From: Azorinus chamasolen
Lineage: Eukaryota; Mollusca; Bivalvia; Cardiida; Solecurtidae
Reading direction: 5' to 3'
Assembly (NCBI GenBank): GCA_963576725.1
Contig: OY755244.1
Location: 81,290,621 to 81,354,620, forward strand
Length of the DNA stretch: 64,000 nt
Below the pieces are notes generated by a model. It worked only from the letters and a program-made list of their open reading frames with translations, did not search any database and had not been told where the DNA came from. Shown piece by piece: positions 54,736-64,000 of this stretch. Made by a program: the position numbers and the translations under genes. Positions within the stretch are counted from its first letter, which is position 1, and each line of letters begins with the position of its first letter.

Positions 54736-55255
54736 TCTCTATAGAGAGGCGGTTCAACTGTTGTTATAGAGAGGTTCTATTGTTGTGATAGAATGGTTCT
54801 AATGTCGCTATAAAGAGGTTCTACTGTCGCTATAGAGATGTTCTATTGTCGCTATAGAGAGGTTCTACTGTCGCTATAGAGAGGTTCTACTGTCGCTATA
54901 GAGAGGTTCCACAGTCGCTATAGAGAGGTTCCACAGTCGCTATAGAGAGGTTTTACTGCCGCTATAGAGAGTGTTTGCGAATGGCATTTGATAGATATGT
55001 TTCTTAATTTCTAATATAGCTACCTTCCATATTACATTATAACTATTTTGTCCATGACTATTCAGTAGGTATTGACATCTAAAATAAACATAGGTTCTAC
55101 TGTCGCTATAGAGAGGTTCTGCTGTCGCTATAGAGAGGTTCAACTTTCGCTATAGAGAGGTTCCACAGTCGCTAGAGAGAGGTGGTTCTACTGTCGCTAT
55201 AGAGAGGTTCTGATGTCGCTATATTGAGGTTCTATTGTCGCTATATAGATGTTCT
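54736..55255 (+). repeat. Distal 22-bp array, interrupted by a MITE fragment
   Basis: Returns to plus orientation with nearly pure 22-bp units (GTCGCTATAGAGAGGTTCTA-CT). The stretch 54972-55092 is the right half of a TAACC MITE (GCGAATGGCATTTGATAGAT through TGACATCTAAAATAAACATA), nearly identical to 55951-56082. Confidence 0.85.
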
Positions 55256-55860
55256 TCTGTATTTTATAGTTGTCAGTTATGATCTTGAATAGTATCTTTT
55301 CGACTGTTTACTCTATCAAAACCAACTTAACTTGGTCGTCTGGTGCGCAACTACTCGTTGCGGTGTTTCATTTAATGACCACCTTAACGGCACGAAAACG
55401 CACCCACTCATGCAGTCAATTTACATCCTCCACGTGTACTACACGGTTAGGCGCATCTTAATAGAGATGAATGTAGCCCTACCACAGGAAGACTAGTTTA
55501 AACATGTTTTATTTCCATATTAGAGGAAATTGGGTCGGTCACAACTCACAAGTTCTTACAACATTAGATTTGACCCTCTCTATACAAAGCATTTGTATAT
55601 ACATGTAATGGCAAATAAAATATGAAATTTAATAGAAGTTTTTACGAAAGACTTATGGGTCTCATCTCAAACACGTACGACAGACAATCCTACGAACGAT
55701 TATGTGGTGTGTTTGGCGTCAACCCGATAGAGAACTATAGAGGCAAAGGAGTTTCCCAAATTCCAACGGGTTCGACGCTGTGCACACGAAAGGGCATACA
55801 GCGTGGACTCAGGGAAACTTCCGGCATGACAGCCCGGATAAAGAATAGAGCCAGCTAATC
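55256..55860. other. Unrecognised stretch with two short frames
   Basis: Plus frames 55270-55461 (63 codons) and 55622-55858 (78 codons; FYERLMGLISNTYDRQSYER) show no domain I know. I do not call them genes. Confidence 0.35.
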
Positions 55861-56090
55861 ATTTCCCTCATACCAACGCATTCTCATGCATTTGCAGAGT
55901 AGACCAAGATCAAATGGCTGCAATAGGAGTTGTCTTATATGGGACTGCTCTGTTTGCGAATGGCATTTGATAGATATGTTTCTTAATTTCTAAAATAGCT
56001 ATAAATGTCCACCTTCCATATTACATTATAACCATTTTGTCCATGACTATTCAGTAGGTATTGACATCTAAAATAAACATAGAACACAGA
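55860..56090. mobile_element. TAACC MITE, copy 6
   Basis: Keeps TTTGCAGAGTAGACCAAGAT, CAAATGGCTGCAATAGGAGT, TGTCTTATATGGGACTGCTC and the right half CATTTTGTCCATGACTATTC, AGTAGGTATTGACATCTAAA. The left terminus reads TCATTTCCCTCAT, decayed. Confidence 0.6.
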
Positions 56091-56460
56091 GGATGAGAGC
56101 AGCCACGGAACTAAGTTCCCGATACTTCCCGGAAGGACCCGCTGCGATCCTTTACTTGCAAGGTTTGCGATAAGGCTGTCGAGGACTTTTAGCTGCTTTT
56201 TACAAACTCCTTTAGACCGGTTTTATCAGCAGGTTTTGGGAGTTTGGGGCTGGGCACCCCTCCACCGCCTGTGAGACGATTACCATACCTAAGGCCGTGA
56301 GGACAGATGCGATCAGCACTAACAGTGCTCGAATTCGCACAGCTAATACTTATCCATATATGTAAAGGAATATAGTTAGGTTGGTGTATGTCTTTTATTA
56401 TATTGTTTTTTTGTATTATGTACTGGTTGACACACTGAAATAAAGTATATGAATCATACA
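56091..56460 (+). other. Possible retroposed 3' end with polyA signal
   Basis: The stretch is GC-richer than its surroundings, with an open reading on plus (AGHPSTACETITIPKAVRTD) before a stop, then an AT-rich end with AATAAA at about 56440. It could be the 3' end of a LINE or retrocopy. I do not recognise the protein. Confidence 0.3.
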
Positions 56461-56507
56461 ACGCTGTCCTTTTTTCTCTTATAACCAGACATTAAACTCT
56501 ACTAAAT

Positions 56508-56678
56508 CAGAGATAGAGAGACAGAGAAAGAGACAGAGAGAGACAGACAGACAGACAGAGAGACAGAGACAGATACACAGAGACAGAGACAGAGACAGAG
56601 ACAGACAGACAGAGACAGAGGCAGAGAGGCAGAGACAGGGAGAGACAGACAGACAGAGGCAGAGACAGATAGAGACAC

Positions 56679-56720
<42 letters not shown>

Positions 56721-56760
56721 GATGGTAGAGACAAAGAGACAGAGAGACAGAGAGAGACCG
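56508..56760 (+). repeat. GA/GACA-rich low-complexity tract
   Basis: AGAGACAGAGAGAGACAGAC-type repetition with pure GA runs near 56690-56718. The Ser/Leu-rich minus frame over it is an artefact. Confidence 0.9.
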
Positions 56761-57004
56761 AGAGAAGACGTGGTTTTAATCTTATCAGCTGCTATATTTA
56801 GCCCCGTGTTTACATGTCACGACTGATTAACTAGGTCTTACATATAGTCTGTGACGCGCGACATTTTAAACATTAAACATAGAGGTGCTATACAACGTGC
56901 CACAACCAGCCAAAATCTCCCTGCTCCGGAGTTGATGACGTCATTTACATAGACTATAGGTCATTGGGTGCTCTGCGGTCTGAAGATAGGTCCCTAACCA
57001 CTAA

Positions 57005-57995
57005 TATTCTTTAGGAAGAGTGTTAAATTTGAATATTCATTAGATAAAGTGTTAAACACGTATATTCATTAGACAAAGGGTAAACATGAACATTCACAAG
57101 ATTAACATTCATTAGGTAGAGTGTTAAACTTGAATGTTCATGGGAAAAAAGTGTTCAAAATAAATATTCATTATGTGAAAGTGTAAATAACTAATATTCA
57201 TTAGATAAAGTGTTAAAAAAATATTTATTAGGAAAAGTGCTAAACATGAATATTCATTAGATAAAGTGTTAAACAATATTCATTAGATAAATTGTTAAAC
57301 ACGAACATTCGTTAGGTAAAGCGTTTAAGACGAATATTCATTAGGTGAAGTGTTAAACTTGAATATCCATCAGATAGAGTGTTAAACTTGAATATCCATC
57401 AGATAGAGTGTTAAACACGAACATTCGTTAGGTAAAGTGTTTAAGACGAATATTCATTAGATAAAGTGTTAAACATGACTATTCTTTTGGTAAAGTGTTC
57501 AATATTCATTAGGTGAAGTGTTAAACTTGACTATCCATCAGATAAAGTGTTAAACTTGAATATCCACCAGATAGAGTGTTAAACTTGAGTGTTATACTTG
57601 AATATCCATTATATAGAGTGTTAAACTTGAATATCCATCTGTTAGAGTGTTAAACTTGAGTGTTATACTTGAATATCCATCATATAGAGTGTTAAACTTG
57701 TATAGAGTGTTAAACTTGAATATCCATTATATAGAGTGTTAAACTTGAATATCCATCAGAGTGTTCAACTTGAATATCCATCAGATAGAGTGTTAAACTT
57801 GAATATCCATCAGATAGAGTGTTAAACATGAATATTCATAAGGTAAAAGTTAAACACGAATATTCATTAGGTAAAGTGTTTTTAAAAAAAGAATATTCGT
57901 TACAGAATATTCATTAGGTCAAGTATTAAACACGAATATTCATTAGGTAAAGTGTTAAAACATGAATATTAATATGGTAATGGGTTAAACATGAA
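57005..57995 (+). repeat. 28-bp minisatellite array
   Basis: Units of the type GTGTTAAACTTGAATATCCA-TCAGATAGA or GTGTTAAACATGAATATTCA-TTAGGTAAA, with a period of about 28 bp, run for 1 kb. There are two sequence classes (TATCCATCAGATAGAG and TATTCATTAGGTAAAG), partly segregated, and several shortened units. Confidence 0.9.
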
Positions 57996-58339
57996 TAATA
58001 AAACTAAGGCACTGCCTCTAACGGCAATCGACCATCGACATTTTTACATGTGAGCACAGAAATGTGTACTGTCTGAGGAATGAAGTAAACCATAGGACCA
58101 TGATGGCCCTGATATCGCTCATCAGACAATCAGAGCAGACTATTTTCAAAGTATTCGCTATATGTTTCTATTGAAAACTGGCCACCCCTGTGGCGGGGCC
58201 AATTTTGACCCCAGTGGCATAATTTATATAAATTTTGTAAAGGACCTGAACATGATGCTATGTGCCAAATATGAAAGCTAAGAACCTTCCAGTTTCAGTA
58301 GAGAAGATTGTCAAAGTTTTTATATATTGACCAATAACC

Positions 58340-59640
58340 GGGATGAATCGCATGAGTGTCTATCTGGTCCATGAAAGATATGCAACATATCGTTTACTAA
58401 ACTGTCCTAGTATTAAATGTTGAAAAAAATGCGTTTTCAGACACCTTTTGAAACATGCCAGTGATCCTGCCTCTCTAATGCCTGACGGTAGAGCATTCCA
58501 AAGTTTTGGAGCTGCATGCATGAAACTTCTCTCACCGTATTTTACCATACGACTTTTTGGCACAACCAACGACAATAATCTACTTGCCGACCTCTACTCT
58601 CTGCGCGGCCTGTACACGTCAAGCATGTCGACAATGTACTTGGGAGATTCATTGTGCATGGCTTTATATGTAAGAGTCAGAATTTTGAATTCAATCCGAT
58701 GTTGAACCGGAAACCAGTGAAGTTCCTTCAAAACCGGCGTGATATGATTATATCGAGGAGTTCTGGTTATGATGCGGGCTGCTGTGTTTTGCACACTTTG
58801 AAATTTCCGCAGTGAGTTGTTCGAAATTCCATGCAACAGTGAATTGCAGTAGTCTATTGTTGATGTAACAAGATATTTTACCAAAGTCTTGGTAGCATCA
58901 GGTGAGAGGTACTTTCTTATATGGCCTATTTGCCGGAGCTGTGCATAACTTGACCTACACACGGAATTTACATGTGATGTCATATCCATTTGTGAATCGG
59001 GCCATGCACCGAGATTCTTTACACACAAAGACGGTCTGATTTTAGGGCCCTACTTGCACATTAACCTCTGCAGGTACTTGTGTGTGTTTCGTATGAAACA
59101 GAATTACCTCAGTTTTGTCAGTATTGAGCTTCAGCATGTTTTGATGCATCCAAGAGACTACTTCTTTGAGACAGTCCTCAACTCGCCCTTGGGCTTAAAG
59201 GACAGGTAGAACTGCGAGTCATCGGCATAAAAATGGTGATTAAGCCCATGGTTTCTGCAGATTGAGCCGACAGGTTTTGTGTACATGATGTAGTGTTTTG
59301 GTCCTAGGACGAAACCCTGTGGCACGCTATATTCCATTTTAATTGGGATGGACAGTTCTCCATCTACTGAGACTATTTGATAGCGGTCATTCAGATAGGA
59401 GGTTATCCACTCAAGAGGTTTTCCAATAATTCTGAAGTCTTTTTCCAGGCGTTTTAGCAGAGTTTCATGATCGATAGTGTCAAATGCAGCTGATAAGTCA
59501 AGCATGACTAGAATTGTAATTTCGTTTTTGTCTAGGGATTAAAGGATGTCGTTCTGAACTTTCAGGAGAGTAGTTTCTGTTGAATGATGTTTTCGGTATG
59601 CCGACTGATGGTGCTCATGTATTAGAATTAAAACCAATGC
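58340..59640 (-). pseudogene. CR1/L2-like LINE, 5' truncated reverse transcriptase
   Basis: Reading minus from about 59640: HEHHQSAYRKHHSTETTLLK, VQNDIL, stop, SLDKNEITILV. Then frame 59505-59158 has MLDLSAAFDTIDHETLLKRL (RT motif A, catalytic D), YSVPQGFVLGP (motif B) and FYADD at about residues 92-96 (motif C). After a frameshift, 59028-58594 gives LGAWPDSQMDMTSHV, LVTSTIDYCNSLLHGI, ARIITRTPRYNHITPVLKEL and HWFPVQHRIEFKILTLTYKA, the typical post-RT region. Frame 58575-58360 adds RSFMHAAPKLWNALPSGIRE and LKTHFF. The endonuclease domain and most of ORF2 are missing, as is usual for 5'-truncated LINE copies. Stops and at least two frameshifts show that it is dead. The clade is judged by wording only. 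Confidence 0.8.
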
Positions 59641-61815
59641 GCGCCGATCGCACATAATAATCTAAAACGGTTCCAAATATTCAAATCTCCTACCTAAATT
59701 GTGCATAAATCTAAGGACAGCGAATTGTTTTTGGTAAACTGCACGTACAACGTTGCCTAGTGATCTCCCTTGGTCTGTTCATTTGGGATCACCGGGAATT
59801 GCCGAATATTTACGAAATCGCCATCGTTAGCATGTTCAGTGGTCGGGAAAGATATGCGCCATTGGTGCATCGAAATTAAAAATGTCCAACTGATTTTGCC
59901 ATTGCTATATGCGCCATTGTCACATTCTGTTTTTTTCGGACCCAATCGGTACGAAATAGAAGAAGGATAAATAATCATTTGTAACTACTCGTCGTATTCC
60001 GTCAGAAAGAGCTGGGTTTTTCCGAGTGGATGAATCATTTGATCCGATCGGTAGACGCTCGATACCTTATCCCTCGGTTAGACACTCATTGTGAGTCAGT
60101 TAACCATGCAAAGTGCGTGTGACGTCACGATTATAAATGCTTATTATGATTGGGTACAGGTTTTCTCGCCGTAAAATCGTTTGTGTAACACGGTTGTTGC
60201 CGAATTTGTTAAGTTGATAAATAATGAATTAATAATGCTTTTCTAAAAACTGAAGAAAAAACCCAGACGGTCAGTCATCGATTCAGAATTTACAAATTAA
60301 CGTTACGGCTAATCCTTTCACTCAAATGACTCCGAAAACGGACAAATTTACTCTCAGATTCCTTCGTGTAAAAACGAAAATACCGCGCAGAACCCATCAC
60401 CCTCTTTCACTGATCCTCCAACATACACCAGTCTGAGTCAAAATACGATAGTCCTAGTCAGAAAACGAAAAATCTAAACTCCAAATATCGGCTTTTTGTG
60501 CAATGCAAGGGCTTAGCGCCCATTACGCACGTTCGTAATTTGTTTTTTCAAATCCAATATCTTCAAAGAGCCATTTTTAGCTAACATGCATTTTTTTGGA
60601 ATTTCAATAATAACATTAATACATAATTATAAGCTAAATAGAATATAGACCATTCTATCTGGAAGGCGCGTCACAATAGAAACCCTTTAGTCATATTTAT
60701 GACGCCATAAATTGATAATAATTCACGCGAATAGTTTCATCATCCTGTAAATTTACGTCATAAACTTGTTAATGTCATCAAACAGCAATGCTGTTGACAG
60801 CATATTTCACTACATAATTGTTTATCGTAAGTTCCTACACCGACAGCCCAAATTCGAGAACATTTAACTAAGTAGGGACCTACCCGTATTCGCAGAAAGT
60901 TAAACAGCGGCGAGCCCAGATCTTACTGTAAGTTGGTTTTTAGAGTGGGGATAACCCCCGGTTTAACCCCCAGTGACTTTTGTCACCGACCGTTCCAAGG
61001 CGGTACTTCCATCTTCCCTCTATTGTATGTTTGGTTTTGTCTTTGTGCGTCTCTTGATGTTTTTATAGTTATGTACATTTGCTGTTTCCTTGTGTTGCTG
61101 TCCGGGCGACTGTTTGTTATGTATGTGGTGTTTCCTGCATGACTCATTTTTGTACTTTTACATGTAGTTTTCAATTGCACACTATTAGAGGTTGGTGTTT
61201 TGTTTCCCTTTGGGTCTTTATTTCAAAGATCTACTCCTGCTTTCATTTAGATTTAGAATCTAATACGATCTAGCAACAGATTCTACAGACCCAGATTAAG
61301 ATATGTTTAAAAGTAATATAACTGTAGATCAACGCTTACAGTAGTAGATCAATTGATGTAGAAATTTAAAGGTCAATAGTATTAATTATACGCAACCACT
61401 TTGAAAAAATCTAATGATCTAGATTTAGATCGAAATATATCTAGTCGTCGTTATCTCAGGATCGGCAATGAAAAGAAACATTCGCTAAATACCAGGACAG
61501 GCCACTCAGTCTCTTTTCAAAATCTTGAACAATGATACCTCTCAGACTGAGATGGAAATGATAAAATATGCAATAGAAACAAGACCAAATCACAGTTCCT
61601 CTAAGACGACGAAATCGTCCACATGTAACGCTTCTCAAAGCACAAATTCAGATATAGGAACTCTTGATGTCAAAAGCAGACTTATAGGATGTCAGATTCC
61701 TCGAAGTTCTCTGTAGTTAAAGTATACACTGAGGGGTTGGGTCGCGCCTTTAAAATTATAGCTCATCACCGTCTGTCAAGACCGTCTGAGAGATCAAAAC
61801 AGTTAATTTACACAC
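59640..61815. other. Gene-free stretch
   Basis: Short frames (up to 73 codons) at 59757-59978 and 60933-61273 on both strands overlap and carry no domain. No arrays or clear inverted repeats. Confidence 0.4.
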
Positions 61816-61817
61816 TA

Positions 61818-62020
61818 CAGTACAAAATCTCTATAACGACAACTAAATTACATCAAGTAGTTTGTGTTAAAGGCATGTGGCTACTTAAAGCAATGTGAAA
61901 GTAAAACAGAACGCTCCTATTGGAGCGTTCAGGTTTACTTTCACCTTGCTTTAAGCAACCACCTGACCAAAATACCAACTAATTAACACAATTTAGTTGT
62001 CGTTATAGAGAGGTTTTACT
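61818..62020. mobile_element. TA-flanked MITE with nested hairpin, copy 4
   Basis: Starts CAGTACAAAATCTCTATAAC, then GACAACTAAAT; ends ATTTAGTTGTCGTTATAGAG, then AGGTTTTACTG. TA lies on both sides (61816-61817, 62021-62022). The inner hairpin pairs GTGGCTACTTAAAGCAATG with CTTGCTTTAAGCAACCAC, and AACGCTCCTATTGGAGCGTT is at the very centre. Its right terminal repeat is nearly identical to the unit of the 46.5-55.3 kb minisatellite. Confidence 0.8.
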
Positions 62021-62164
62021 GTATTAAGTATTATTGAAACATCATAAAGAAAGATTCTTTACTGTAGGTTACAGATACAGTATATGGATGATGACGGGGT
62101 TGGATTACACATCCAAAGTGAAACTAGGCACTTACATATATTCATTTCTGAAACATCATCCTGA

Positions 62165-62445
62165 ACTTCAAAAAAGGGGGTACATGTTAACAAGACTTTG
62201 TTCAAAATTGATCTAATGTTCCAAGACATGCCATAGCCCACCATTTGACATCTAAATTTCTTAATTTTTCCGGGGGGGGGGGGGGCATACGTTAACAGGA
62301 CTTTGTTCAAAATGGATCTAATTCTTAAAAAAAGATTTAATTGCAAGTTACTATTATGAAAAAGTATTGTCCAAGACATGCTATAGCCCACCATTTGATT
62401 TCTATTTTTCCGGGGGGGGGGCGTGTTAACAAGACTTTTTTTCAA
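62165..62445 (+). repeat. Tandem repeat with G-runs, three copies
   Basis: GTTAACAAGACTTTGTTCAA, then (C)CAAGACATGCCATAGCCCAC, then CATTTGA and TTTTTCC with a run of 9-15 G. Copies start at about 62185, 62292 and 62427. The G-runs differ in length, and the second copy has a 25-bp insertion. Confidence 0.75.
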
Positions 62446-62449
62446 AATA

Positions 62450-64000
62450 GATATCTACTTCTTGACTATTATAAGACTTCATCCATGACCACTGACCTAG
62501 GGCATGCATCTTCTTTCAAATCAAACATGTACTCGGTAGAAAATAAACATAAATAAACATTGCTTTAGTTGGTATGTATTTAAAGAAATGAGTGCAAAAT
62601 ACAAGTTGAAGTTTAAGCAGTTCAGACTTTTGATTGCCAAAGAAGATGTTTCTTGTTGCCGAGTATATACATATTGTAAATATCTTGCATAGTTATTTCA
62701 CTTCTTCGTGCATATCACATTAACAATACAAGTGATATTAATATGTGATAATGACTGTGTAACTAGTAATGACAACAAAAGTCAGTTCATTTAGATATGA
62801 TTCTTTGATTTGTAGAAACAAGTTTACGAATTTTTTTTTACTGTCCCATTGGTTTTGAAAATGTTCCATTGATTTTGCTGAAGGAAGGGACATTGTCCCA
62901 TTGAACAAAATTCTTTCCCGATCACTGCATTTTTGAAGAAACGAAATAATATTTGAATATATTTAAAAGTCTACTGAAAAGGCTATTTCCGCATGTAATA
63001 ATATAACATGAATTACAAGTTTCCTCACAATATTGATAAATGTTCGGAAATGTGTAAATATAAATTAAAAACAATAGCGAAGTGAATGCAATTATGTCGT
63101 TTAATATAGCCGCTGCATTTCTACAACGAATAGCTCTACCAGCTATGTCAGAAATTCCTACTGCATCATTTAACGAACAACATATAAAAGTTATGGACCT
63201 GACCCTTCAAAAAAATTACAAAAATGTCATAATTCCAGTGATTTTTACTTTTCTGTGAATTATGTCTTAAATTCTCTTTGATATTGTGTCAATCAGTGCC
63301 CAAACTCCATCCCCACTGATTGTTTAAAAACAAAACATTCTTTTTGGACATAGGGGTGAACCCCCCTATTTTCCAATTTCTTGAATAGACACTGTATTTC
63401 TACCAAAGGGTCAAATATCATTCAATGCTGACCGTTGTTTTGAGAGGTTTAAAAGCATGTCAAAGCTCCTTTGAATCCCCCACCCCGAAAACACGGTGTC
63501 CAGCTGTGCTGACTATTTATTCCAGGGAGTGCTCCTGCAGTGTCCAGTCAGGGGCAATGGTCATAAGAAATAAATTTATGCAATTATAACATGATCCTCT
63601 GTGATAGTAGTGAAATGCCTTTAAGGATTATTTTTGGTTGCATTGCAAACCAGAGTTCTAGATGGATTCAGATTCTTTTAACAATTTTGACAGAGCATAG
63701 TACAAATATCATTAATGTAGAGTTTGGTTACATTCTGTCATAGTGCCATGTAGTATCAGAGGAGGTGTCGTTTAAAGCAATAATGACTTGTTGACGGGCG
63801 GTCGGACGATCACAAAAGCTCACCTTAGCACACTCGGGTGAGTTAAAATGCAGTATATTCCTTGTTTTAACAAAGAACGGTCATATAATGTAACGTAAAC
63901 CTACCTGCCGCGTCCCCACGCAATCAAACCTCAATCAATCATTGTATGTTGAAAAGTCAGAAAAATACACTTTATTTCTCGCAAGCCGCTTCGAGGCTTG
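62450..64000. other. Gene-free stretch to the window end
   Basis: AT-rich with frequent stops on all frames. At 62865-62905 TTTTGAAAATGTTCCATTGA and TGTCCCATTG repeat loosely. A half motif CTCACCTTAGCACACTCGGG-TGAGTTAAA near 63820-63846 forms a weak hairpin. Nothing else is supported. Confidence 0.4.

Overview
This window looks like repeat-dominated nuclear DNA of an invertebrate animal, most likely a bivalve or other mollusc. I infer this from the mix of elements: PIF/Harbinger transposons with spliced genes, Penelope-like retroelements with a GIY-YIG domain, tRNA-derived SINEs, a CR1/L2-like LINE, many MITEs and kilobases of minisatellite. No species can be named from sequence alone. I see no intact cellular gene, rRNA or genuine tRNA gene. 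Almost every short open frame is by-product of a repeat.

Layout. 0-10 kb: two PIF/Harbinger copies. One is a remnant (3.37-3.75 kb, minus). The other is nearly whole: a transposase (7258-5401, minus) split by an 813-bp insertion, head to head with a three-exon Myb/SANT-like gene (7576-9855, plus) whose second exon is tandemly duplicated. 11-15 kb: an inverted pair of Penelope fragments, a hairpin element, a 43-bp tandem repeat and MITEs. 15-20 kb: inverted 8-bp arrays, then a 3-kb palindromic element with a CCGAA/TTCGG-rich core. A second transposon sits in its left arm, and the right arm preserves the empty site. 22.5-27.6 kb: a long-TIR element with an 8-bp target duplication, a 3-kb array of GTCATAGTAC-type repeats bounded by inverted repeats, a palindrome and a Penelope tail. 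28-36 kb: MITEs, a 56-bp repeat in six copies, two tRNA-SINE copies, two palindromes and a 370-390-bp tandem repeat. 36-41.4 kb: a SINE, a broken gene interrupted by a hairpin element, a longer Penelope ORF and a second copy of the 6-bp-target-duplication transposon. 44-55.3 kb: about 11 kb of continuous minisatellite (17-bp array, then 22/25-bp array). 55-64 kb: MITEs, GA-rich and 28-bp repeats, a 5'-truncated LINE and a G-run repeat.

The most unusual signal is a set of long, near-perfect palindromes whose arms are unrelated in sequence but whose loops share one asymmetric motif (about CGAGGCGTTAGCCGAG). At least three carry the same downstream plan: hairpin, inverted repeat, a third decayed copy of the stem, a CCAATC-type block in most, inverted repeat. 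A second strong signal is that the 22-bp minisatellite unit is nearly identical to the terminal inverted repeat of a MITE at 61.8 kb. All family names rest on motif recognition. No database search was possible.
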